From positions 372,001 through 436,000 of the forward strand of contig JACJXO010000002.1 of the NCBI GenBank assembly GCA_020636645.1: a DNA stretch of 64,000 bases, written 5' to 3'. Under the pieces are notes generated by a model. It saw nothing but the letters and a program-made list of their open reading frames with translations. It was not told the origin of the DNA and did not search any database. Positions 26,389 to 33,142 of the stretch are shown in pieces (the stretch's first letter is position 1; each line of letters opens with the position of its first letter). Source of the DNA: Chitinophagales bacterium (GTDB lineage Bacteria; Bacteroidota; Bacteroidia; Chitinophagales; BACL12). The translations under genes and the position numbers were made by a program.

Positions 26389-28104
26389 ATGAAAAAAATT
26401 CTCCTCTCCCTGTCTATTCTTATTTCAGCATACAGTTATGGCCAGATAAGCGGAACATCTGTATTCCTGCAAGGCCAGTATGTAGAAGTTGGCATCAATG
26501 GTTGTGGCGTGTACGGCAGCCATGAAGAGCCTCCTGTCGGGCCATATGGAGCCTACCATGTAGCCAACGCAAACGGTTTGGGCTATGTAGCTGATTCTGA
26601 AATGGATGGCTGGGATGTGCACACAGATCCGGATGCTCCTGTTTTTTGCGGCGATTATTTCACCCCCGGTTCACCGGAGGAAGGCTGGGCCATTCAGTAC
26701 GGCGATAACGTATATGAAAATCACAGCACCTATTGTTCAGGATACGGAGAATATGCCTATCTCGATTCAACTGGAAACATTCCGGGAAGCAACACTTTTT
26801 ACAGTGACAGTGCCGGCATGCTCACTGCCATATGGGAAGGCTCACTGGTGGACGGAGATCTGGATCTTTCTGTCAAACAGATCACCACACTGGCAGACAC
26901 TGCTTTGTTTTTCATCTCCACTATTGAGATCACCAACAATGGCGCAACTGACCTGACAGACCTGTACTATATCCGGAATGTGGATCCTGATCAGGATCTT
27001 GATCATTGCGGCACATTTGCCACCTATAATTCCATTCTTAGTAATACACCGGCTTCTGATACGGTCATCGTTACAGCCATCGGATCTTCCTGTGGATGTT
27101 ATTTTGGCACCACCGCTGTTGACCCCAGAGCCAGAGTAAGCTATGGCGCTTTTTTTCTGTCACCCAATACACCATTTGACGCCTATTATGGATTAGGAGA
27201 CGTAATGCCATACTATCTGGAAGGTGAAGATTACTGGTGTGATTGTTCCGTTCAGATCACCTACAAATTCGATCTGCCAGCAGGTGCAACTACCAGCCTG
27301 AGCTATGCGAGGATGTTTGGTGAATCTGCTACCGAAAATGCCCAACAAGCCTTGATCGACCTGAATGAACCTGTGATCAGTGCAGACGGTGCAGCGGTTG
27401 TAAGCGATGGTTCTGTCATGCTTTGTGAAGGTCAGAGCATGGAACTGTCTGTAGATGGCCCGGCAGGTTATACCTGGACCTGGGAACCGGCTGATTATCT
27501 GGATTCAGGAGTCGGATCGAACGTGATCAGCACACCTTTAGCGGATATCACCTACACAGTAACCGGTACAGACGGAACCAATACCGTCAACACCAGCGTA
27601 AGTATTCAGATCAGCGAAGCTATTGTGCTCAATATGGAAAGTACTCCCAGTGTAGATGGTGCACCAACAGGTACAGCCACCGCTTCTATCGAAGCAGGAG
27701 GTTTAGAACCATTTACATATGAGTGGTCAAACGGAGCAACCACACCTGTCATTGCAGGTCTGGAACCAGGCACCTACATCGTTTGGGTAACAGATGCCGC
27801 CGGTTGTACTGCAACACAAAGTATAGTGGTCAGCCTGGCCAATGACCTGCAATCTGTAGATGCCTCAGGAATCTACTCCCTGTTCCCGAATCCTGCCACT
27901 GATCAATTGAATCTGGAACTGGCAGACTGGGTGACCAACGCTATCATTGAGGTGGTCACGGTAAATGGTGGTGAGGTCATGCTGAATCAAAGCGTTCAGG
28001 AACAACTCAGCACATTTGATGTTTCCACCTGGCATCCCGGCGTATATCTGGTAAAAGTTTGTACTGCAGCCGGTTGCTTCGGTCAGACCATACTGGTGCA
28101 GTAA
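26389..28104 (+). CDS. secreted protein with SprB-like repeat and T9SS type A sorting domain
   Basis: A 571-residue secreted protein. The signal peptide is MKKILLSLSILISAYSYGQ. Residues about 20-320 form an uncharacterised beta-rich domain with many aromatic residues, Asp and paired Cys (CDCSV, SCGCY). PKD/Ig-like modules follow (about 345-410), then a SprB-type segment with EPFTYEWSNGATTPVIAGLE (about 443-462) and AAGCTATQSIVV. The end YSLFPNPATDQLNLELADW ... GVYLVKVCTAAG is the type A sorting signal that is removed on secretion by the T9SS. A TATCTTTA box lies 20 bp upstream of the start. It is followed by a strong terminator. Confidence 0.83.
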   Translation: MKKILLSLSILISAYSYGQISGTSVFLQGQYVEVGINGCGVYGSHEEPPVGPYGAYHVANANGLGYVADSEMDGWDVHTDPDAPVFCGDYFTPGSPEEGWAIQYGDNVYENHSTYCSGYGEYAYLDSTGNIPGSNTFYSDSAGMLTAIWEGSLVDGDLDLSVKQITTLADTALFFISTIEITNNGATDLTDLYYIRNVDPDQDLDHCGTFATYNSILSNTPASDTVIVTAIGSSCGCYFGTTAVDPRARVSYGAFFLSPNTPFDAYYGLGDVMPYYLEGEDYWCDCSVQITYKFDLPAGATTSLSYARMFGESATENAQQALIDLNEPVISADGAAVVSDGSVMLCEGQSMELSVDGPAGYTWTWEPADYLDSGVGSNVISTPLADITYTVTGTDGTNTVNTSVSIQISEAIVLNMESTPSVDGAPTGTATASIEAGGLEPFTYEWSNGATTPVIAGLEPGTYIVWVTDAAGCTATQSIVVSLANDLQSVDASGIYSLFPNPATDQLNLELADWVTNAIIEVVTVNGGEVMLNQSVQEQLSTFDVSTWHPGVYLVKVCTAAGCFGQTILVQ

Positions 28105-28125
28105 GCACATTAAAACATATAGCAC

Positions 28126-28154
28126 AAAGGGGAAGCGACGCTTCCCCTTTTTTT
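28126..28154 (+). terminator. rho-independent terminator
   Basis: AAAGGGGAAG (126-135), a 5-base loop, CTTCCCCTTT (141-150) and a T-run follow 21 bp after the stop of the T9SS type A gene. The A-rich 5' side means it could also end transcripts coming from the GIY-YIG array on the minus strand. Confidence 0.85.
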
Positions 28155-28467
28155 ATGATGATTCATCCTGTGCGTGCGGGACTCTAACCAGCTGAGCCAG
28201 TTCTCCGGACGGGACAAAGTCGGGGTCGGTCAGTCGTTCCATCAACCGTCGACTTTTTTGACGCTTAATAAATTTTTCCAGCCTCATCGCTTCGCTTCTG
28301 CTTGCTCCTGCCTCAAAAACCGCAGCAAGCATCCACTCTCCCAACTTACCTGTATACTTGGTGGTCCATGCAGTATTATGCTGCTCCAGCCGATACCATG
28401 GATCCTGAGAATATCCGACGTAGTATTTGTCAGATGACGCTCCGTAGAGTATGTAGATATAAAACAT
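28153..28467 (-). CDS. GIY-YIG nuclease family protein, array copy 1 (distal)
   Basis: A 104-residue standalone GIY-YIG nuclease. MFYIYILYGASSDKYYVGYS (1-20) is the YIY...YVG signature. The Arg in DPWYRLEQHN (about 22-31) and the Glu in SEAMRLEKFIKRQKSR (about 58-73) are the catalytic residues of the family. The C-terminus GELAQLVRVPHAQDESS is encoded by a tRNA-Asn D-arm-like stretch and differs from copies 2 and 3 only at its very end, where the array meets unique sequence. A longer frame runs upstream into the pseudo-tRNA, but the hairpin just before 28467 and the domain start favour this ATG. Natural target unknown; it may act on its own tRNA-derived flanks. Confidence 0.75.
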   Translation of the reverse strand: MFYIYILYGASSDKYYVGYSQDPWYRLEQHNTAWTTKYTGKLGEWMLAAVFEAGASRSEAMRLEKFIKRQKSRRLMERLTDPDFVPSGELAQLVRVPHAQDESS

Positions 28468-28535
28468 AACGAGGCCAGATCTCTCTGGCCTCGTGTGTTG
28501 CTCCCCCGCTTGGACTTGAACCAAGGACCCTCTGA

Positions 28536-28841
28536 TTAATCCCGCACGTGCGGGACTCTAACCAGCTGAGCCAGTTCTCCGGACGGGACAAAGTCCGGGT
28601 CGGTCAGTCGTTCCATCAACCGTCGACTTTTTTGACGCTTAATAAATTTTTCCAGCCTCATCGCTTCGCTTCTGCTTGCTCCTGCCTCAAAAACCGCAGC
28701 AAGCATCCACTCTCCCAACTTACCTGTATACTTGGTGGTCCATGCAGTATTATGCTGCTCCAGCCGATACCATGGATCCTGAGAATATCCGACGTAGTAT
28801 TTGTCAGATGACGCTCCGTAGAGTATGTAGATATAAAACAT
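28536..28841 (-). CDS. GIY-YIG nuclease family protein, array copy 2
   Basis: A 101-residue protein, identical over the catalytic domain to copy 1 as far as I can compare: GIY-YIG signature at 1-20, conserved Arg and Glu present. The C-terminus is GELAQLVRVPHVRD, with the last residues translated from the CCCGCACGTGCGGG palindrome; the TAA stop is the start of the tRNA 3' half (TTAATCAG). The start is the ATG 2 bp after a perfect 11-bp hairpin (28843-28868). Part of the tandem array; probably the same function as copy 1. Confidence 0.75.
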   Translation of the reverse strand: MFYIYILYGASSDKYYVGYSQDPWYRLEQHNTAWTTKYTGKLGEWMLAAVFEAGASRSEAMRLEKFIKRQKSRRLMERLTDPDFVPSGELAQLVRVPHVRD

Positions 28842-28909
28842 AACGAGGCCAGATCTCTCTGGCCTCGTGTGTTGCTCCCCCGCTTGGACTTGAACCAAGG
28901 ACCCTCTGA

Positions 28910-29215
28910 TTAATCCCGCACGTGCGGGACTCTAACCAGCTGAGCCAATTCTCCGGATGGGACAAAGTCCGGGTCGGTCAGTCGTTCCATCAACCGTCGA
29001 CTTTTTTGACGCTTAATAAATTTTTCCAGCCTCATCGCTTCGCTTCTGCTTGCTCCTGCCTCAAAAACCGCAGCAAGCATCCACTCTCCCAACTTACCTG
29101 TATACTTGGTGGTCCATGCAGTATTATGCTGCTCCAGTCGATACCATGGATCCTGAGAATATCCGACGTAGTATTTGTCAGATGACGCTCCGTAGAGTAT
29201 GTAGATATAAAACAT
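28910..29215 (-). CDS. GIY-YIG nuclease family protein, array copy 3
   Basis: A 101-residue protein with intact GIY-YIG signature and C-terminal GELAQLVRVPHVRD. At DNA level it differs from copies 1 and 2 by a few substitutions, some shared with copy 4 (for example cagtcgatacc for cagccgatacc). The pseudo-tRNA upstream lost one C, so the frame stays open to 29338; I reject that extension because it reads through tRNA-derived sequence and the hairpin. Start placed at the family ATG. Confidence 0.75.
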   Translation of the reverse strand: MFYIYILYGASSDKYYVGYSQDPWYRLEQHNTAWTTKYTGKLGEWMLAAVFEAGASRSEAMRLEKFIKRQKSRRLMERLTDPDFVPSGELAQLVRVPHVRD

Positions 29216-29282
29216 AACGAGGCCAGATCTCTCTGGCCTCGTGTGTTGCTCCCCGCTTGGACTTGAACCAAGGACCCTCTGA

Positions 29283-29594
29283 TTAATCCCGCACGTGCGG
29301 GACTCTAACCAGCTGAGCCAATTCTCCGGATGGGACAAAGTCGGGGGTCGGTCAGTCGTTTCATCAACCGTCGACTTTTTTGACGCTTAATAAATTTTTT
29401 TCCAGCCTCCTCATCGCTTCGCTTCTGCTTGCTCCTGCCTCAAAAACCGCAGCAAGCATCCACTCTCCCAACTTACCTGTATACTTGGTGGTCCATGCAG
29501 TATTATGCTGCTCCAGTCGATACCATGGATCCTGAGAATATCCGACGTAGTATTTGTCAGATGACGCTCCGTAGAGTATGTAGATATAAAACAT
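29283..29594 (-). pseudogene. GIY-YIG nuclease, array copy 4, frameshifted
   Basis: This is the copy next to the intact tRNA-Asn. The first 57 residues match the other copies, including the GIY-YIG signature. An in-frame 3-base insertion (extra Arg in SEAMRRLEK) and a 2-base expansion of the T-run near 29394-29401 then break the frame, giving an early stop at 29364. A further one-base G-run expansion near 29344 would restore the frame for the last stretch. The catalytic Glu region is still encoded before the shift, but the C-terminal part is lost. Either a decayed copy or sequencing error in homopolymers; both indels lie in runs. Confidence 0.7.
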
Positions 29595-29595
29595 A

Positions 29596-29621
29596 ACGAG
29601 GCCAGATCTCTCTGGCCTCGT
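29596..29621 (-). promoter_or_regulatory. 11-bp hairpin between tRNA-Asn and GIY-YIG start (repeated in each cassette)
   Basis: ACGAGGCCAGA, a 4-base loop and TCTGGCCTCGT form a perfect stem that ends 1 bp before the ATG of copy 4. Identical hairpins lie at 29217-29242, 28843-28868 and 28469-28494, always at the same distance from the ATG. It could be a tRNA transcript terminator or 3'-processing signal, and it would also mask the translation start of the nuclease. There is no proper T-run (GTTATGTTTT follows), so attenuation or translational control is as likely as termination. Confidence 0.6.
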
Positions 29622-29627
29622 GTGTTG

Positions 29628-29701
29628 CTCCCCCGCTTGGACTTGAACCAAGGACCCTCTGATTAACAGTCAGATGCTCTAACCAGCTGAGCTACGGAGG
29701 A
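29628..29701 (-). tRNA. tRNA-Asn (anticodon GTT)
   Basis: On the minus strand this starts TCCTCCG and ends CGGGGGA plus discriminator G, giving a 7-bp acceptor stem with one G-T pair. The D arm is GCTCAGCTGGTTAGAGC. The anticodon arm CTGA-CTGTTAA-TCAG has a T33 followed by GTT. The T arm is CTTGG-TTCAAGT-CCAAG. CCA is not encoded. A G discriminator fits asparagine. It is the only intact copy among at least ten partial ones around it, and the element junctions on both sides lie inside its anticodon, between G34 and T35. Confidence 0.93.
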
Positions 29702-30209
29702 GTGTTATCTCCTGTCTTTTTTGTTCCCATCGACCCTCTGATTAATCCCGCATGTGCGGGACTCTAACCAGCTGAGCTACGGAGGAGTGTTATCTCCTGT
29801 CTTTTTGTTCCCATCGACCCCTCTGATTAATCCCGCAGTCAGATGCTCTAACCAGCTGAGCTACGGAGGAGTGTTATCTCCTGTCTTTTTTGTTCCCATC
29901 GACCCTCTGATTAATCCCGCATGTGCGGGACTCTAACCAGCTGAGCTACGGAGGAGTGTTATCTCCTGTCTTTTTGTTCCCATCGACCCTCTGATTAATC
30001 CCGCATGTGCGGGACTCTAACCAGCTGAGCTACGGAGGAGTGTTATCTCCTGTCTTTTTGTTCCCATCGACCCTCTGATTAATCCCGCATGTGCGGGACT
30101 CTAACCAGCTGAGCTACGGAGGAGTGTTATCTCCTGTCTTTTTGTTCCCATCGACCCTCTGATTAATCCCGCATGTGCGGGACTCTAACCAGCTGAGCTA
30201 CGGAGGAAT
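29702..30209 (-). repeat. six 84/85-bp tandem repeats carrying the tRNA-Asn 5' half
   Basis: The tRNA 5' half (CCTCCGTAGCTCAGCTGG and on to GTTAGAG) recurs with spacings 85, 84, 85, 84, 84, 84 bp. In five units it is followed by TCCCGCACATGCGGGA instead of CATCTGACTG, then by TTAATCAGAGGGTC as in the real tRNA, then by unrelated GATGGGAACAAAAAGACAGG and AGATAACAC before the next unit. The T arm and 3' acceptor strand are missing, so none can be a functional tRNA. The unit near 29821-29865 is a hybrid with authentic CATCTGACTG followed by CGGGA. No gene lies in this 500-bp stretch. The array sits between a promoter (30240-30270) and the intact tRNA. Confidence 0.9.
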
Positions 30210-30239
30210 TTTGCTTTCCGTTTACCGAAAAACGGACTG

Positions 30240-30270
30240 CAAATGTAGCCTTACAGCCAATTTTATACAA
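30240..30270 (-). promoter_or_regulatory. promoter of the tRNA-Asn/GIY-YIG array
   Basis: On the minus strand there is TTG (30268-30270), a 20-bp spacer and TACATTTG (30240-30247), a perfect -7 match with an acceptable -33 element. Transcription would enter the 84-bp repeats about 30 bp downstream and run through the tRNA-Asn into the nuclease cassettes. No terminator-like signal with a T-run was seen before the tRNA. Confidence 0.55.
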
Positions 30271-30292
30271 TCTTTGCGGAAAATTTTTTTCT

Positions 30293-31207
30293 ATGAGTCT
30301 GCTCGTGGTTGGTACTGTAGCCTTTGACGCCATTGAAACCCCTTTTCAGAAGACCGAAAAGATCATCGGCGGATCCGGTACCTATATTGGATTATCAGCG
30401 TCCTTTTTTGTCAAACCTATTCAGCTGGTTTCCATTGTGGGGAGCGATTTTCCGCAGGAAACCCTGAAATATTTCAACCGCAAAGGCATCAAAACAGAAG
30501 GAGTTGAGGTCAAAAAGGGAAAGAAATCATTCTTCTGGAGCGGCAAATACCACATGGACATGAACTCCAGAGATACCCTGATAACCGACCTGAATGTACT
30601 GGCAGAGTTCGATCCGGTGCTTCCACAGTCTTATCAGTCGCCGGACTATGTGATGCTCGGTAACATTGATCCAAATCTCCAGATAAAGGTCATTGAGCAA
30701 CTTCGCAACAGGCCCAAGCTGATCGCCATGGATACCATGAACTTCTGGATGAATACTACGCCGAATGAACTGGCCAAAGCCCTGAAGCTGACCGATGTAC
30801 TCATCATCAACGACGAAGAAGCCCGTCAACTAAGTGGTGAATATGCCCTGGCTAAAGCTGCTAAAGTGATCATGAAGAAAGGACCTCGTATCCTTGTAAT
30901 AAAAAAAGGCGAACACGGTGCCTTGTTGTTCCAGGGCGATGAGGTGTTCTTTGCGCCTGCACTGCCGCTTGAAGAAGTGTTTGACCCGACCGGAGCCGGC
31001 GATGTCTTTGCCGGTGGCTTTATGGGATATCTGTCTTCCAGTAACAACCGCTCCTTCACCAATATGAAACGGGCAGTTGTCTATGGCTCAGCGATGGCAT
31101 CATTCTGTGTCGAGAAATTCGGTCCTCAAAGGCTCACAGAGATCAGGAAGGATCATATTCAAAAACGGGTTGGTCAGTTTGTTGATCTGGCAAAATTCAG
31201 GATCTAA
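30293..31207 (+). CDS. PfkB-family sugar kinase
   Basis: A 304-residue ribokinase-like enzyme phosphorylating a sugar or nucleoside with ATP. The N-terminus LLVVGTVAFDAIETPF and the IIGGSGTYIGLSASFF segment (about 24-39) form the substrate side. IINDEEARQLSG (about 169-180) is the usual second block. FDPTGAGDVFAGGFMGYL (about 231-248) is PfkB signature 2 with the catalytic Asp in GAGD. The substrate cannot be decided. It is divergent from the tRNA array and ends overlapping the cytochrome b5-like gene by 4 bp tail to tail. Confidence 0.85.
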   Translation: MSLLVVGTVAFDAIETPFQKTEKIIGGSGTYIGLSASFFVKPIQLVSIVGSDFPQETLKYFNRKGIKTEGVEVKKGKKSFFWSGKYHMDMNSRDTLITDLNVLAEFDPVLPQSYQSPDYVMLGNIDPNLQIKVIEQLRNRPKLIAMDTMNFWMNTTPNELAKALKLTDVLIINDEEARQLSGEYALAKAAKVIMKKGPRILVIKKGEHGALLFQGDEVFFAPALPLEEVFDPTGAGDVFAGGFMGYLSSSNNRSFTNMKRAVVYGSAMASFCVEKFGPQRLTEIRKDHIQKRVGQFVDLAKFRI

Positions 31208-31446
31208 ACAAGCCTGCCCACTACTGGAAATCTTTGCAGTACTTCTTTAGTATGCGGGGCATCCGGTAGTTCATCAGTCAGATCCTGTCCGCTCCAGTGT
31301 TCATAGTGGGTGCCGCGAAACCACAAACGGCTTGCACTCACATTGTAGATCAGTCCGTCCAGTGCAATCCACACCTCCTCCCGGTCCTGTCCGTTTCTCA
31401 ATGCCAGTTGTTGCCTTGTATAAACTGGCAGATCTTCTACAACCAT
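31204..31446 (-). CDS. small cytochrome b5-like heme-binding protein
   Basis: An 80-residue soluble protein consisting of one cytochrome b5-like domain. It has YTRQQLALRNGQDREEVWIA (about 9-28), LDGLIYNVSASRLW (about 29-42), GTHYEHWSGQDLTDEL (about 45-60) with the first probable heme His, and DAPHTKEVLQRFPVVGRL (about 62-79) with the second. There is no signal peptide or membrane anchor, so it is a cytosolic heme or ligand carrier with no obvious partner in the window. It overlaps the acetyltransferase gene upstream by 10 bp. Confidence 0.75.
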   Translation of the reverse strand: MVVEDLPVYTRQQLALRNGQDREEVWIALDGLIYNVSASRLWFRGTHYEHWSGQDLTDELPDAPHTKEVLQRFPVVGRLV

Positions 31447-32141
31447 AGGTGAACTGCATTTTCTACTTGTAACAATTCGAATCCACGCCCTGAGTAAAAT
31501 CTGCAGGCGGGTCTGTTCTCCAGCTGTGTGATGACACGGAGTTCCTTACACCCTTGTTGCCGGCTCCATTCCATGGCAGCATCCAGTAACCCTTTTCCAA
31601 TACCTTGCCGCCGGAAAATATTCAGTACCACAAACAGGCCAACAGTTGCCAGTTGTCCTGACTTAGACATGGTTACCATACCAGCCAGAGTGCCATCTTC
31701 TTCGATGACCAGTACTTCATCTCCAAAAGTTTTCTCCAGTGTATTCCTGACCCAGGTTCTGTACATCTTCTCATACATCACTTCGGGGAACATAACATCT
31801 TTCCTGTACCGTGAATACAACCCGCTCTGCAAGGCCAGTATCTCTAATTCCGGAAGATCATTTTGCGTTGCGATCCGAGCAACAGATGGTGTTTGTATGT
31901 CAGAAACAGGCATGGAATAGGTAGCTCTGGTGGCAATGACCTTTCCGCCCAGTTGTTCCAATATATGCTGTTCAGGGCTAGCAGGATCAACAAATCCGTA
32001 CAGGAAACTGAAATCAGCGGCAGTCAGGCTGAGCAATGCATCTGTAGCTTGCTGAAAAGTGAACGGAGGGAAAATCCTGGCTACACGGAAGCCAAAAAAA
32101 ACGCTCTCCCACTCCTGTTCCTGCCAGATGCCTGCCTGCAT
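31437..32141 (-). CDS. GNAT family N-acetyltransferase
   Basis: A 234-residue protein. The acetyl-CoA-binding motif A is VGLFVVLNIFRRQGIGKGLL (about 170-189), followed by AAMEWSRQQGCKELRVITQL and the terminal ENRPACRFYSGRGFELLQVE block of GNAT enzymes. The N-terminal half (WQEQEWESVFFGFRVARIF) resembles WecD-like amino-sugar acetyltransferases. The substrate is unknown; the neighbours do not help. The start is at 32141 with an A/T-rich leader; it is divergent from the ABC exporter genes. Confidence 0.78.
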   Translation of the reverse strand: MQAGIWQEQEWESVFFGFRVARIFPPFTFQQATDALLSLTAADFSFLYGFVDPASPEQHILEQLGGKVIATRATYSMPVSDIQTPSVARIATQNDLPELEILALQSGLYSRYRKDVMFPEVMYEKMYRTWVRNTLEKTFGDEVLVIEEDGTLAGMVTMSKSGQLATVGLFVVLNIFRRQGIGKGLLDAAMEWSRQQGCKELRVITQLENRPACRFYSGRGFELLQVENAVHLWL

Positions 32142-32218
32142 TTTTTCTTCTGTTAGCTGCTTAGGTTATAAATTTAGCCATTCTAAGCGGGAAGTTGTTC
32201 CGCTGCAATCACTTCAGT

Positions 32219-33136
32219 ATGCTAAATGTCAACCATATCAGGAAACGATTTGGCCAGCTACAGGCCCTCGAAGACGTAAGTTTTAACATCCGAAAGGGAA
32301 CCTGTTATGGATTACTTGGTCCCAATGGCGCCGGAAAATCAACCACAATTCACTCGATCTCCGGTATCCTTGCTCCAGACAGCGGAAGCATTCTGATCGA
32401 TGGCACTGATCTCTATTCTCATACAGCAGCATGCAAACGAAAGATGGGAGTAGTGCCACAGGAGATCGCCTTGTATGAAGACCTGAGTGCCTGGAATAAT
32501 TTGTTGTTCTGGGGCAGCCTCTATGACATGTCCAAACAGGATACCCTCAAGCGTGCAGCAATATTGCTTGATTGGGTTGGACTGGCTGACAGAAAGAATG
32601 ACCTGATAGCACATTATTCAGGTGGTATGAAACGGCGTATCAATATTGCAGCTGCATTGATGCATGACCCAGATCTGATCCTTATGGATGAACCAACAGT
32701 TGGCATTGACCCACAAAGCCGCAACCATATCTATACCATGTTACAAGACCTGCGTAAAGAGGGCAAGACCATTCTCTATACAACCCATTATATGCAGGAG
32801 GCCGAAGAACTCTGTGATGAAATTGGCATCATAGACAACGGCCAGGTAATTGCCAGCGGCACACTGGAGGAGCTGCGCCATCAGCATCCTATTGAAGAGT
32901 CACTGCATGTTCATTTTTCTGAATCTGTTACCACACTGACAGACCTGCCCTGGACACATCAATGGGAACAAGACCATAAAAAACTGATCATCAGCAGCCG
33001 GCAAACACATAAGGATCTGGCCGCAGTCATACAGTTTCTTGACAGCAGGCAGATCTCACCCGAGCAGATCAAATTCATACCTATCAATCTGGAAACAATT
33101 TTTCTTCACCTTACCGGCAGAACGCTGAGAGACTGA
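32219..33136 (+). CDS. ABC transporter ATP-binding protein (ABC-2 exporter)
   Basis: A 305-residue ATPase. It has Walker A GLLGPNGAGKST (about 38-49), the Q-loop in GVVPQEIALYEDLS, the signature YSGGMKRRINIAAAL, Walker B LILMDEPTVGIDP and the switch His in LYTTHYMQEAEEL. The first seven bases of the coding frame upstream are open, but the ATG at 32219-32221 gives the standard LNVNHIRKRFG start. It is paired with the permease 6 bp downstream. The substrate is unknown; such pairs export drugs, lipids or polysaccharides. Confidence 0.88.
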   Translation: MLNVNHIRKRFGQLQALEDVSFNIRKGTCYGLLGPNGAGKSTTIHSISGILAPDSGSILIDGTDLYSHTAACKRKMGVVPQEIALYEDLSAWNNLLFWGSLYDMSKQDTLKRAAILLDWVGLADRKNDLIAHYSGGMKRRINIAAALMHDPDLILMDEPTVGIDPQSRNHIYTMLQDLRKEGKTILYTTHYMQEAEELCDEIGIIDNGQVIASGTLEELRHQHPIEESLHVHFSESVTTLTDLPWTHQWEQDHKKLIISSRQTHKDLAAVIQFLDSRQISPEQIKFIPINLETIFLHLTGRTLRD

Positions 33137-33142
33137 AAGACC

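Larger units (their letters stand above)
28168..29627. repeat. four tandem 374-bp cassettes, each with a GIY-YIG gene and tRNA-Asn fragments
   Basis: The same block recurs with starts spaced 374, 374 and 373 bp apart (palindrome positions 28541, 28915, 29288), plus a slightly longer last copy (about 380 bp). On the minus strand each cassette reads: tRNA-Asn 3' half from TTAATCAGAGGGTC to GGGGGAGC, an 11-bp hairpin, a GIY-YIG gene, a D-arm-like stretch GGCTCAGCTGGTTAGAG, then the palindrome CCCGCACGTGCGGG. Copies differ by a handful of substitutions and short indels, so the amplification is recent or homogenised. The array is directly downstream of the only intact tRNA-Asn, whose 3' half starts the first cassette. 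Collapsed or expanded copy number in assembly cannot be excluded. Confidence 0.9.

Noticed and set aside
29216..29338. N-terminal extension of GIY-YIG copy 3 (frame open to 29338)
   Set aside because: It reads through the pseudo-tRNA and hairpin and exists only because one C is missing from the C-run near 29253; the GIY-YIG domain starts at 29215.
29702..30209. CRISPR-like appearance of regular 84-bp repeats
   Set aside because: The whole unit repeats, there are no unique spacers, the repeats are tRNA-derived, and no cas gene is in the window.
32186..32204. AGCGGGAA/TTCCGCT imperfect inverted repeat between the acetyltransferase and ABC genes
   Set aside because: Short and bulged; could be an operator but nothing else supports it.
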